DNA of 64,000 nt from Trileptium ribeirensis (taxonomy: Eukaryota > Nematoda > Enoplea > Enoplida > Thoracostomopsidae), in assembly GCA_030248225.1 (NCBI GenBank), contig JASANE010011670.1, forward strand, positions 83,867-147,866, written 5' to 3'. The notes beneath the pieces were generated by a model. It saw only the letters and a program-made list of their open reading frames with translations, made no database searches and was not told the DNA's origin. The translations under genes were made by a program, and so were the position numbers. Of this stretch, positions 1 through 11,493 are shown in pieces (position 1 is the first letter of the stretch; every line of letters begins with the position of its first letter).

Positions 1-540
1 GGAAATATATATGACGTACCAAGTGACTGTAGTAGTAACTACGGCAGCAGAGTAAGCACTCCTCGATTGTTGTCTCCGGCCAGGCAACAAACGATCAAAA
101 CTATTATGTCGCAGTTTGACAAAGTTTCGTTTTTGTAAATAATAAATTGTCAAATTCTTGGCTGTCAAATAACAATATTGTTGTATGTGCTTGAGGTGAG
201 TTTCGTTCGATTGTTAGAGAGCACGTAGCGGTGAAAAGAAATAAAAATTTTCACTAAGCACCTGTTGTAACTACTTATGGCTGACATTTCAAAAAATTAG
301 ATCTTTACTAACTATTATAAGTTAAGTTTACAAAGACATTTCATATGGTGAAATTTGGAACTGACAATTTGTGGTTTTTTACTTGTGGCGCATCACTCAA
401 AATTGCGACGCCCGACGTTATCATGCGATAGCTCAAAAGATGCCTAAAATCTCTATTTTCACCCTATAGTTGGTGAAGAGGGATTGCAGCTCTCTTTGTA
501 AAAGTAGGCAGGAAAATTGGGTGCTATGTATGGTTAAAAT
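1..540. other. No gene seen
   Basis: AT-rich DNA with frequent stops in all frames. I see no recognisable protein segment, RNA gene or terminal repeat here. Confidence 0.5.
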
Positions 541-1260
541 GGGGTTCCAGAAAATTAATTTGTGAGAATATGTCGTTATAACCATATGTTTGAGTCAAAT
601 CTGAGTCATTTTGTGGAGCAGTTAGGGCTCTAGCACAAGGTTACCGATAAACCTCTTACAAAAGGTTACCGTTCGGTACAGATTTAGGGTCCAAAAGGGT
701 TATTACAAGACACATGAGACTGGAATTGTAGAAAACGGTCGTATTTCCATAACCAATAAAAATGTATGGGCCTCCTTCGGCTCATTTTGTAGAGCGAGAG
801 AAGCTCATGTAAGCTCCGCTTTCGCAGAGGTTAAAAAATTGTAGACTTAGGTAAAACTGAACCATAAAATCCGAAACACGAAAACGACCACATCTCCGTA
901 ACCAATGAAAATACATATTTGTTCTTCTTGGTGTCATTTTGTAGAACGATAGAAGCTTAATGTAGTAATGTAGGATTAGGTATAATGGCCCCAAGAGACC
1001 CGAAATACACGGAAATGAATATATCTTAAAAATACTGAAAATATATGGATCTTCTTTAGTCTCATTTTTAGAGCGCTAACAGATTTAAGTTGCTGCACGT
1101 GACACGTGACGTTATTGCATATGTTGTATACCTATGTTATGGATTAACCGGTTTCTGAAATGGGATCATCTAATGCGAAATACACGGAAACGGCCATATC
1201 TCCGTAGGAAACGAATGAAATTGCATATAGTGATGCACTCTGAGTTTATAAACGCGGCTA
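541..1260 (+). repeat. Degenerate tandem array, unit about 130-175 bp
   Basis: Two anchor motifs recur in the same order. One is a 'ccatatctccgtaaccaatgaaaat'-like block near 737, 889, 1017 and 1190; the other is a 'tttgtagagcgatagaagct'-like block near 787, 940 and 1068. The spacing varies between about 130 and 175 bp and the copies have diverged strongly. A related but single stretch lies near 37620-37690. It reads as an old minisatellite or the internal repeat of a non-coding element. No coding role is seen. Confidence 0.55.
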
Positions 1261-2289
1261 CGACAAGTCCCTAGTTGTAGTATTTAAAAAAACTGAACGA
1301 AAAATAGTCAGTGTTCGGGGGCTTAAATCCTCAGATCTGTATGGAGCATGTATCAGCAAGGCGACTGTGGAGGTTGATAAATTTTTTCGGCCTAAGTATA
1401 ACCACTACTGCAGCCTTGAAAATTTTTTGTACAATAGTAGTTTAAAACCAAAGTCAAACAATTATACGTCATGCGCTACCGGAATCTTTTGTTTTAGAAT
1501 TGGCAGGTTTAAATTACATCGGTTGACACTAAGTTTTCCTTAATATTGCGCTAGACGTATTATTATGTTAAAAAGCTATTGTGTTAACGAGTTTCAGCTA
1601 ACCACAGCTAACGACGTTTCAATCTAATTTTGTTTTCAATTCATAGGGCTTTCAGTTCTTATTTGGTAAAACGAGAAATGTATGAATCGCCTAGCACAGT
1701 TCGCAGCCACAACGCAACGTTGTCGAAGTTATAGTTTAAATCATTTTTGTGTCGAATGAGCTAGTATGAACAGTTGGCAGTAGCTCTCTGCAAGGTTTCG
1801 TGGCTGCTACGAGTAGGTACGCGCGAGCATAATTACATTTCACTATAAGCTGGTGAAATTTAATCTATTCATGAAGTCCAGGAATCAGTTTTAACGAAAA
1901 TCTTTTGTGGTAGTGTTTATATGTTTTTTGTAAGAATTTAAAGATCACCATGGTAGATACGGAAATCTGAGGTGAACACGGTGCTTCCATACAAAAGTAA
2001 TACCATAACCAAAGCATGTTTCTACTGGCGCGTATGCTGTCCTTGTATATACGATGGATGTCAGCTAAAAAGTGATTCATTACAATCTATTCGTTTTTGA
2101 CTGCAATTTGAAGATTAAATCACGTTTAGCACTCTCACACTGAAATGTAATAATTTACAAGCGAATTATATCGTTCGATCAGTTTGCTTTCGATGTTTGT
2201 TTCTAGCTTTTTGCATTGAGTGAAACAATCTCGGTATATTAAGTATTCTGGTCTGGAATATTATCTTATTATGCGGTATGAGGGTATGT
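1261..2289. other. No gene seen
   Basis: AT-rich sequence with only short accidental reading frames. Nothing recognisable on either strand. Confidence 0.45.
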
Positions 2290-2510
2290 GCTATAGATGT
2301 CGATTGGAAGAACAGCCAGCCTCCCCGCTCCGACGGGTCGAACCCCCTTCGCTGCGCGCCGAGGGCATGCCGAAAATTTTAGAGAAAATTGGCAACATAG
2401 GATGAAAAGGGATGAAATTGGTGAAAAATATGGGAGGATACGAGACCATCTACCTTCTTAAGCCGATGGATCTTTGACACCTTTGGTATAAGCACTAGCC
2501 ACCTATTAAA
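2290..2510 (+). repeat. Dispersed repeat family A, copy 1
   Basis: A GC-rich patch (about 2308-2370) is followed by 'accatctacc' and 'taagccgatggatctttg' near 2440-2480. The same order of blocks appears near 9250-9440 ('accatctacc', 'taagccgacggactttgg'). A shorter relative lies near 54395-54485 and an inverted end near 45655-45690. This suggests a non-autonomous interspersed element; its ends are not defined. Confidence 0.4.
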
Positions 2511-3771
2511 CATACTGTGGATTTTGATTATTTTAATGTTTGATGACATATCACTTAACTCTATATTATTCAATCTTTGGTCAATCGACGCGGCAGCCCA
2601 ATTATATTACGACAATTGGTGTGGCTGCCTTGTCAGTATTGCCCGTAATTTGATTATACATTGTGCATTAGTCTGACTGTATTGACCGATTTGATTTAAG
2701 TATGTAGATTCTTGACGGAGGAACACTGTATTTAAAATCTAAGAGAAAGCTCAGAGTCGGGCTTTCAGTTACGAATGCGTGTGTAGCTGTTTTGTACAAC
2801 TAAATTTAAGCCATCTTCTAACAAAGTCATTACCTACTGCTTTACCTAGATCAGCTTAGTCCACAGGTTTTGTATATCGTTATTTAGTGGTAGGTTTATT
2901 TTTTCAAACCAGAAATAATGGAATTTGACATTACAATAATACACTGTTATAGCTTAAATCAAATGCTGTTTTCAAATACGTTCTTTGATTATATTTCTAC
3001 GTTGTATATGCATGGGGATAAATAATGTTGATTATGACACGTAGTACATTATTATTAATGTTTAACAACAGAGTCATGTTTACTGAGCTGACTACTGCCG
3101 CATTGTTGTTCTTAGCAGCTAATATCACGCTTCGCTGAATTCCGTTCATGCTATGTATGACCTAAAATGTACCGTGGCGACGACGATAGCATCGTACTAG
3201 TTGGTTGCGCATTTTGACTGAATACACGTCTGTGAGCAAATTAGATTGAAGTCACAAGTTTTGACGCTGTAGCGGTATTTTGTGCGCGTGTGATTCAGAT
3301 ATTTAAATTTGGCTGAATGAACAAACTCGTTTTGTGGACCGCCAAATACAGCAGAATGGCATATAATGAGCTGTGATTATTGTGCGCTTGCTTTGAGTTT
3401 GAAAACTAAATTGCTACAGCGTTCGGGGAACGTGCAAGCAATATTTATTTGACAAATGGCGACTTGCGACTATTATTATTTGATTATCAATTAGAGTGTG
3501 TTTTATGTTATGCAGTTTGATGAGACTGAGTGTGGTTTGAAATTTTAATTAGTGACGTTATTTGCTAAAGAATAGTACAGCGGGGAAATAACGAAGAAAA
3601 TTTTAAAGGATTTGGCCGTTTAATCCATCATGTGAGCTTCACGCTGTTCGTTGCGACATAATTATATTACTTTTAGACTCGATATATTTGATATATACAT
3701 GTTTTTACTAAATAAATCTTAACGGACTATCGAATCGTTTTAGTCGAATTCGGTAGGAAACTATCATTAAC
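2511..3771. other. No gene seen
   Basis: AT-rich intergenic sequence. Nothing recognisable on either strand. Confidence 0.45.
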
Positions 3772-4350
3772 CAGGGGCCGCGGAGCCGGGGGGGCTGGGG
3801 GGGCTTTAGCCCCCCCAATAATTAGGACCAAATTGAAAACAGGGAAAAATTAAAATAAACCCAAACGGCGACGACGAGCCAACCCCGAATATTGAACGAT
3901 TGCAGGTCTGGTTTGATACGAAGTACCAGCACGCGCTGCATACTCAACATTGCATGAGTATATAGCATGTTAGCACATTAGCACAAGTTTTGTTTCATAA
4001 GAAGTATATAGTTTTCTTTATATTTTTTCAGTATATGTTTAATATTTATTTTGTAGATGTTTGTAGTCCTTTGTTGCTACACCTGCAGAAAGTTTTCTTT
4101 TTTGAAACTTGTGGGAATATTGTTTTTAGTGTAGAATGGATAGATTAGGGGTGCAGCACGCTCCTGAAAAGTGGGAGTCGGGGCACGTAACTTCAACTGA
4201 GTACACCCAAATTACACTTGTCGATTTTTAATATACAGTTGTATCACGTTGTAAAGTTTGCTCCTAAAGAAGCGGTTATACCACTTAAAGCAGTGATGGC
4301 TTCTGAAAAGCACATTATGAGGATGAGCGAGAAAGCCCGGGTGCTGTGAC

Positions 4351-4620
4351 CGCAGTGGCGTAGCCAGGAATTTTCATAGTGGGAGGGGCAAAACTTTTCA
4401 ATTTCCAAATATTTTACCTTCAAATAATGACGCCGCCCAGCGAACCGAGGCTGCGAAACGCTAGGAAAATTTTCTAATTTCCGGTCTCAAAACTAGAAAC
4501 TTTTTCGCTGGGGGACACGGAAGCGCGCGACGCAACGCCATTTGCAGTTGTACAATGCGGGTAGGCGCGCCGAGCGAAGCGAAGCGGGAGACAGTAGACA
4601 ATTTCGGCGGCCATTTAAAC
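4351..4620 (+). mobile_element. Nested hAT-like terminus, single end
   Basis: CAGTGGCGTAGCCAGG at 4351 is a typical hAT terminal sequence, distinct from the ends of the enclosing element. It is followed by a GC-rich non-coding stretch. I did not find a matching inverted partner nearby, so this may be a truncated insertion or part of the larger element's own 5' region. A related terminus type occurs at 57372-57792. Confidence 0.4.
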
Positions 4621-5450
4621 AATTTTACCGAACCGATGGCATACGAAAAATGAGCGGTTGGTTCATGGCATTCAATTTGCCATACCGCAGGCAGGTGTTC
4701 GTTCAGGTTTCTCGCTTATCAGTGTAAATTACCAATGGATAATAAGTTTATGGCTTATGGGTAGATTATGCTGAAGTTCAGTTGTGTTAGCGGAAACAAC
4801 CGACTACGTATACTTTGATCCGGAATTTCGATTCTTAAAAGGCTAGCGGCGTTTTAGCCACCGTTGCTGATTTTAATCTGGTGTCCTGGTAGGTATATAT
4901 AATTTTGAGGCGGTTGGTACAGTGTTAAATGGTTGCAGGTGGCGGTATTAGTTTTAGCAAGAGTTAGTGATGACAACGTGGAGAAGAGTGTGACACTTTC
5001 TCATCTCCACGTTATCACCGTTGTGTTATGACGAGGGGCGTTTTGGCCTTACCCACCTAGTTTTCACCTAGGTCAGTTTTTTCTCCAGTCAGAAACTCCA
5101 TTTCCAGATAGTGCTGAAAATAGCGCTGTATAGCTTGGGCTCTAGCGAGTCACTGACCAGTATAAAATGAAGACCTGAAAAGAGCACATATTTAAAATAT
5201 TAATTTTCGGTTTAGAAACATCTCTTCGGAGATTTTGGGATCGCTGAGCACGACTACAGCATTCAGTTTGCAGTAAAGGTTAAGGGTATTGTGGTGCGGT
5301 TCGGCACCAAGTCAGTGATTAACTGGATTAACTGCATTACGATTGGATTTCGGCCTATGGTTGTAACCCAAGGCAGTCCCACTTCATAATTCTCGATGTA
5401 ATATTTCTATTGTGTAGTTTGTTTTAATTTTAATACGCAGCTATAAAATA

Positions 5451-6098
5451 GTGATAATGAGTAATCAGCCGATGAAGCGTCAAGCTTCCATTACTTCGTT
5501 TTTTGGTGAAACTTGCAGAAAAAGGGCGATACTTCCTGACGATTCAGCAGACAATGAGGGAGTCACTACGGCGACTGAGCCCGCACCAACAACGTCAGCT
5601 GCGGTGGCGTCAGTACCTGAATCAGCGGAATTATCTGATGCGCCTCCGCCAGAAACTGACGATGCAAACCGTGCTTTTGTACTTGCCGACGAACCATACC
5701 AACCGCGTGAGTTCGACTTTCCAAAGCGGCAATTTGGTAATCAGAACCGATCGTTCCAGACAAAATGGTTCAGCCAGTTCCGATGGCTGCATTATTTGCC
5801 AGACGTAGACGCCGTGATTTGCCATGTTTGTGCTCGTGCTAAACGAATGAAGCTCGTGGAAAATGTTCCTAAACAAGATCCATCGTTCACAACAAAAGGA
5901 TTTCATAACTGGAAGAAAGCTCTAGAAACATTTCGAGAACATCAGACATCTCAGTGTAACAAAGTCAGAAGCTACCTCGGAAACGGGCGCCACCTAAGAA
6001 ACTGGATGGGAGGTCAGAGCCATACCATCCCCCGACAGCTGAAGATCACTTCCGTGCAATATACTTTAAGGCAATCGATGATGTTACTACGGCTATAA
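5451..6098 (+). pseudogene. hAT transposase, N-terminal part (TTF-type zinc finger)
   Basis: This frame encodes a Ser/Thr/Ala-rich leader of about 85 residues and then a TTF/ZMYM-type zinc-finger region. Visible motifs are 'FPKRQFGNQNRSFQ', 'KWFSQFRWLHY' and 'DAVICHVCARAKR', around residues 90-130, which match the N-terminal module of hAT proteins related to ZMYM1/KIAA1586-like sequences. The recognisable homology ends near 5984. After that, the continuation of the family is found in another frame, so the tail of this frame (about residues 179-215) is out-of-frame read-through. The central catalytic RNase H-like domain is missing. The likely start is the ATG at 5451 or the one at 5457. The family's full-length proteins are roughly twice this size. 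Confidence 0.75.
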
Positions 6099-6616
6099 AC
6101 GAAAGATTCGACCAGCCAGGCTTCAAGATTTATCAAGCAATGGAAGAGGTTCTGCTTAAAGCGATACGCGGTGAGGATTATTCCGCTGAACTTTCGATGC
6201 TCGAGAACAACTATGGCAACGACATCAATTTTTCCAATTTATCCGCACAACTACCAATTTTTCATTACAAATTTAAAGCTAAAAATATGAAACACTTCGA
6301 TGACATCTACGCAGAGGTTAAAGTGTTGGATGCACCTAGCAAACTGTTATTAGAAGAAGTAATAAAAATCATGGTTTTGATATTGGTAAATCCGGCCACT
6401 GACGCTATTGGTGAACGTTCGTTTTCCATGGCGCGAAGACTGAAAACTTGGTTACGTTCCACCATGAATCAAAAGCGATTTAATAGCTTGGCAGTGCTAA
6501 ACATTCATAAAGAACGTGTGGACAAACTCGATTTAGCTGTGGTTGCAAATGAATTTGTTCAGCTTAACGATAACAGGAAGCGGATCTTTGGAAAGTTCTC
6601 AAGTTGCGACTTCTAA
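5985..6616 (+). pseudogene. hAT transposase, C-terminal part (dimerisation domain)
   Basis: A second frame, open from about 5985, encodes the C-terminal hAT region. It begins around 'AEDHFRAIYFKAIDDV', continues through 'INERFDQPGFKIYQAMEEV', and ends with the hAT dimerisation signature 'AIGERSFSMARRLKTWLRST' and 'NSLAVLNIHKERVD'. The shift from the frame used upstream, together with the absent catalytic core, points to an internal deletion with a junction near 5985. The reading frame downstream of the junction is intact to the stop at 6616, so the damage is one deletion event and not general decay. Confidence 0.78.
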
Positions 6617-6912
6617 TTCTTTTTTCGAACTATACTGATATATTGGTAAATTCTGTCGGATCAACTCTTTTTGAGTCGTTTATTACGACACATTCAAACA
6701 TCGAAGCACTTTTTGTTTGTGAGTTTCCTGCTTTTTTGCCGGCGGAATGCTGTTTTTCTAGATTCCCAATTCCCAAGTATTCCGAAATTGCATCCAAAAT
6801 CAAAATTTTTTGCGGGACCGAAGCGAACCCGCACCACCCCAAATGGCGCCGCGCTTTGCCCAGGTATCGCCCCATTAGCCCCCCCAATATTGGGGATGCT
6901 CCGCGGCCACTG

Positions 6913-8996
6913 TTAACAGCGCAAAAATGGAGAAAAACGCGAATTTTGTATGCACTGTTTAAGCCGCAGGAATGGAACTATACCGAAAATATATTACTAA
7001 TAACTTTGAATATCAGGGAATGGGAATGATTTTAAATTATGGCTACAAATTCTAGTAACACGGAATTAGGGACATAAAATGCATTTAAGCAAAAATAGCT
7101 TGTGTATTATAATAGATTATATAATTATGCTTTTAAATTGGCATGATCTCCAATTGGTGTTCTGTGCTTTATTTATACACCATCATGTCTGTATTTGGCG
7201 TTGCTGATTATATATACTGTATTGTAGTAATTCTACACATTGATAATACGAAAAATATTAATTTATGTCTAAATTCCATATTCAAACGGTATTGTGTGCA
7301 AATAATAATTTGGTTTTTTCATACTAACCTGCTCACATTGCAATTGTTGTTATTTTAGTCATTTTTGTAGTTATATTTATAATCATTTTGGTGGAGCTAG
7401 CACCTGCTTGCGTTTTAGTACTGAATTTCTTCACCGTGCATGCTTTATTTTTCAGGTTCGTGCTGGCGTTTCAGTAGAATCACACAGACGTGGATGGGGG
7501 TTGTATGTTAAATTATTTAGCGTAGGAATTGTGGCAGTGGTTGTAGATAAAGTGAGTCGTTTTGTAATATATAAGTGACAACTATTTTTTATACCTTCAA
7601 CAACGTAGTTTTATATCGCCAAGTGTCTTTGTGCATTGGTGCTTGTTTGGAGCGGGCTTAGCAAAGCTGCCATTGCGATGCTTAGACTGTAGCTAGTACA
7701 TTGGAAATTTTGTTATATACCTCAGCAGTGGCTACTGTTGCATTATTCGTGAAATAAAATCTGGTTTAGGATGAAGTAGGCTTTAAATTGATGATTGCAT
7801 GCCAATTTTTGTGTGACATTTTTACAGTATCGTCCTGTGTCCGTAAATATTTGACCTTGATCGGTTTTCGTATGCGTGATCAGAGTAAGAAAACAGTTGC
7901 TGCTGGATTTTCTCGATACAATTCAATTGACGACAAGTAATTCTGGACTACTGGAGCAAGGCGTCCAAACATGTTGTAAAGGGCTTGTACTATTTAAATA
8001 AAATATCGTATGTGGCTCTAAGGGTCCAATGTAACCAAAAACCCCAGGAACATTTTGCATACCCTGATGTGGAAATTACGATATGGGTCTGGGATTTGAT
8101 TAATTGAGTAAAAACTAGCGAGTCATAGAATTCAAAATGCTGCGAGCAAATATTAGTTCTCCAAGTACAAAGATGGGAGTTGATTATGTGAGTTATTATG
8201 TACATACTGTTTACACATATTCAAGAGTTTCTGCTCTCTGAAGCAGTTATTTCAAATGTTCGGTAAATACAGTAACTTTTTTAAATTAATGGAAAATTTT
8301 TGAAGTCTGTATGCAAATAGACCACGCTCAAACGATACTGTCACGGCTTGATTTATGCAATTCGAAGCTTTTTTATTTCTCCGCTTCAATAACAGAGCTG
8401 GTACGAACCCATTTTAGTCAGAAATAGCTTCGCAAGTGCTGCTGCTGATGCTGGGTTTTGCTCTATGCACAACTACAGTAATTTTGTAGTCCGGCAAATT
8501 TTAAATGATTTGTGCACGGCTATAAAGTTTCGAAATGCATCTCAGTCCTCAACTAACATTCTTTAACAATTATTTGAATATATTTACCCACAAACAGTGG
8601 TCTCGGGTTTTGTCGTAGGAGAAACCACAACAGTGTATTACATTTATAATCAGTGATATAGCATGTTAAGTTCTAAAAATTCTAGCGTGCTTTTCGTCTC
8701 CTCTTCGGAACGTTTGCAGAAAGCTAATTGCATTACACACGGCTTTGGTCACCAATGGTTGCTAGCTCCGTAGCTATGTGAAGAAAAACCTAGAAATATG
8801 GTCTGTGTAGCTTCCCAAATGTTCAGGTGTATTTGGTTATAGCGAGGTTCAGATTATTGTTTCTCAAAATCATCGCTTGGCGTTACTTATAGGTAATTAG
8901 AATCGCGTAGTTTGGTCATCGATTAGCGGTGATTAGAGTTAAATAGTTTCGGGATTGGCAAGCATTTTGCTGGTTTATTGGTCGCAAAAGCAGTAT
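6913..8996. other. No gene seen
   Basis: AT-rich intergenic DNA. Short frames near 7143-7358 and 7990-8205 have no recognisable motif and look accidental. Confidence 0.45.
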
Positions 8997-9083
8997 ATAA
9001 TCTGACCGTCGTGACTGTTTAATTTAAATAATCTGAGCGTCGTGACTAATTTATATAATCTGAGCGTCGTGACTATTTAATTC
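8997..9083 (+). repeat. Three-copy short tandem repeat, about 27-31 bp unit
   Basis: The motif 'taatctgagcgtcgtgact' occurs three times in a row (the first copy reads 'gaccgtcg'), separated by short AT-rich linkers. It is a small minisatellite. Confidence 0.8.
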
Positions 9084-9249
9084 TTTAAAGTCTAGTAGAA
9101 ATAGTAATGATAATTAATTTGACCTGTTTGTGGTAAATTTACTGTTTGCGCTATCAGAAACGAGGATGTTATAACAAGTTTTTATCTCTGACTTAAAATC
9201 TGAGCGCAATTAATTTTATGTGTTAATATGGGTCATTGTCCCAAATGTT

Positions 9250-9440
9250 ATAGGTACCTCCCATCCTCATCGCGGCTTGCGCCAAAGGTGCGAGCGAGAT
9301 TTTAAGACTAGCAATTATCTTATTGTTGTGAAAATTTTAGTGAATTGTGAGCAATTTCTACATTTGCGAAAGTTAATCTCCTCGGAACCATCTACCATCC
9401 CCTAAGCCGACGGACTTTGGTCACCTATTGCGTAAGGTAA
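9250..9440 (+). repeat. Dispersed repeat family A, copy 2
   Basis: Contains 'accatctacc' followed by 'taagccgacggactttgg' near 9386-9420, matching in order and spacing the repeat near 2440-2480. It ends just before the inverted terminus of the mariner-like element at 9449, so that element may have inserted beside or into it. Confidence 0.4.
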
Positions 9441-9448
9441 ATATATAT

Positions 9449-10516
9449 GGTGTTCCATAAGTAACGCCCCAACTTGAAACTGTTGCTGAGACTGACACAG
9501 TATAGTTACAACCCTCATACTTTCAAGCATTATAACCGAACATGTAAATATATACGTATAATAAAATGTATGGTACTCGACTTAATTTGGCTAATCGAAT
9601 AACTGCAGTATGGCAATGTTTAGTTAACCAAAATAGCTCTGAAGTTGTGCGTCAGTGGTCCCGGGATTCGTCTTCACAGCAACCATGTCATTAAACCATT
9701 GCTTCAATTAATAAAAGGTTTGATCTAACGGGTTCCGTAGCTGACTTGCCCCGAGCAGATAGACCAGCGACGGCATACGGTGATGCTGCGATAGCTGATA
9801 TTCCCTACCATTTTGACATTACTCCGACAAGATCGAGTCGACGTTGTGCTGTTGAAATTCAGCAAATCGGCTGTTTCTCGAATTGTTAAAAGTCTGTGTT
9901 TAAAACCTTTTAGATCATGAAGGTGATTATGATAGCAGATTTGATTTTCGTGGAAAATGGCGTTTCGACGATGAACCGGACTTAGCTGACGAATTCATGT
10001 GGTACGACAAAAATTTTTAACCGGAAGTCCAAGTTAACCGGCATAATTATGTTTATTGGCCTGCATAAAGCCCTCTTAATAGTATGTAACCCTCGAGCGC
10101 CACATGAATGCCTCTGGTCTGACATTATGGGTCGGCATGTGGTCTAGTAGTTTTTTGGGCCGTTCTTTTTCTATGGTACTGTGAATGCAGACAACTATCT
10201 AATGTATTGCGAAATGAATTTTATCCTAATGTTCAACATTTACCAACATATCCTTATTGACACCTTGATGCAGGATGGCGCGCTTCGTCATTTTGCAATG
10301 GCTCAGTACTGTTGGACGAAACGGATAAGTCTGGCAAAGTGTGTGATTTCGACAGGAAGAATACTTGGAGCGCCCAGGTTCACACTTAGGGTAACTGTTA
10401 TTCATCATAAACCTAAGTTATATATCAGAGTACATGTATACCAAAACGCTTTTAGATATGTTTACATTTGGCGAGCTGGGTCACTTTAATGCTGGGGGCG
10501 ATACTTATAGGACACC
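9449..10516 (+). mobile_element. Mariner/IS630-like DNA transposon with inverted termini
   Basis: The left end reads GGTGTTCCATAAGTAACGCC at 9449. The right end, read on the minus strand from 10516, reads GGTGTCCTATAAGTATCGCC. These are inverted repeats with three differences in 20 bp. The interior, just over 1 kb, is the usual size for a single-transposase element of this superfamily and carries transposase fragments in several frames. No TA duplication could be fixed because the flanks are themselves AT-rich. Confidence 0.75.
9590..10400 (+). pseudogene. Mariner-like (DDE_3) transposase remnant
   Basis: Frames shift repeatedly but the order is right. Near 9597-9790 there is an N-terminal helix-turn-helix stretch containing 'SSEVVRQWSRD' and 'INKRFDLTGSVADLPRADRP'. 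Near 9950-10010 a segment reads 'WRFDDEPDLADEFMW'. Near 10170-10300 a C-terminal part contains 'NEFYPNVQHLP' and, in another frame, 'LMQDGALRHFAMAQ'. The last corresponds to the QDGAPPH region that carries the second catalytic Asp in this family. Several stops and frameshifts make the gene dead. Confidence 0.7.
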
Positions 10517-11302
10517 TTGTACATGAAATAGTATGAATCAGGAATATGAGAATTGAACACATCATTTTGCTTGAAATATATATATATAAACTATGTTCTG
10601 TATTCTACTTGCGGATACATTCGTATTAAGTGTGGAGCTAAAAGATATTAATATTTACGTCAAAGCTATGAATTGTCTTGTATTCCCTTAACCTCTCTCG
10701 CATAACAAGCGTTTATGTGGCATAATTAAAATTGTTTAACAAAACTGATTCTTTTTGCGATAATTAAATCTCGTTGGCGTACATGTATTTGTAGGACCGT
10801 ATTAGTATTAAAATAAAAGAAATAATTCACAAAACCAAAAATTTTACTAATATTGCTACGCTTTGTGATTTTAGACGGAATTCTGAACGGCGGAGTTAAT
10901 ATGGTTCGGTTTGGGATTTTAAAAATTGATGATATGAACCGGTCGTTCTTTTTTATCCATCCTTGTGATTTATTTGTGTGTAATGTGTTTATAAATATAC
11001 CATATTTTGTATTTTGTGGGAACGGCTGCATTATTTTTTATTTATATAAATTTACTTCCGATTGATATGTCTTAGTTTCGTCTGATTTTCGAAGTTTGTG
11101 TAGAATTGATATTGTGATTATTATATACGTTTTTACACACGCAAAATTACTTGGTCACAATTTTATACAAAAGACAATGTGTTATTGCGTTACGTTGTAG
11201 TAATGTGCTTAATATTTGCGATCGAATTGATTTTTAAGACTATGATTGAAGGGCATTTAGGTCGTGCTGATATTCGTCAGATCCATTTTTTGTGTGTAAT
11301 TT
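10517..11302. other. No gene seen
   Basis: AT-rich DNA with an alternating AT tract near 10578-10590. Overlapping short frames on both strands near 10726-11065 carry no recognisable motif. Confidence 0.45.
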
Positions 11303-11493
11303 ATATAGTATGTTCACAATGCATCTGACAGGATTCGATCCGACACAATTTTGCCGGACCGAATCGGATGATGACAAGCATACATATGCACACGTATACG
11401 GCAGGTGTTGGTCTGATTCGATCTTGTCTGATACAGACTGACCACAAGTCAGATAGTCAGATTTGGATCGGACGCAATGTGAACACGGCCTTA
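11303..11493. mobile_element. MITE with GTTCACAnTGCrTC inverted ends
   Basis: The left end reads 'tatgttcacaatgcatctga'. The right end, read on the minus strand, reads 'ccgtgttcacattgcgtccg'. The interior repeats the theme 'gattcgatccgac' in both orientations. A related terminus ('ctgtgttcacattgcgtctg') lies near 56033. The short length, lack of coding capacity and inverted ends define a MITE. Superfamily unknown. Confidence 0.6.

Larger units (their letters stand above)
3772..6912 (+). mobile_element. hAT-type DNA transposon, internally deleted
   Basis: The left end begins CAGGGGCCGCGGAGC at 3772. The right end, read on the minus strand from 6912, begins CAGTGGCCGCGGAGC, so the termini are inverted copies with one difference in 15 bp. 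Both are followed by a G/C-rich block that continues into a 'ccccccaat' stretch. The flanks directly outside both ends read TTAAC (3767-3771 and 6913-6917). hAT elements normally make 8-bp target duplications, so this is either a decayed duplication or chance. Inside lies a hAT transposase cut down by a central deletion, plus a second hAT-like terminus near 4351. The element is non-functional as it stands. The family call rests on the transposase ends and the CAG-type termini. Confidence 0.75.
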
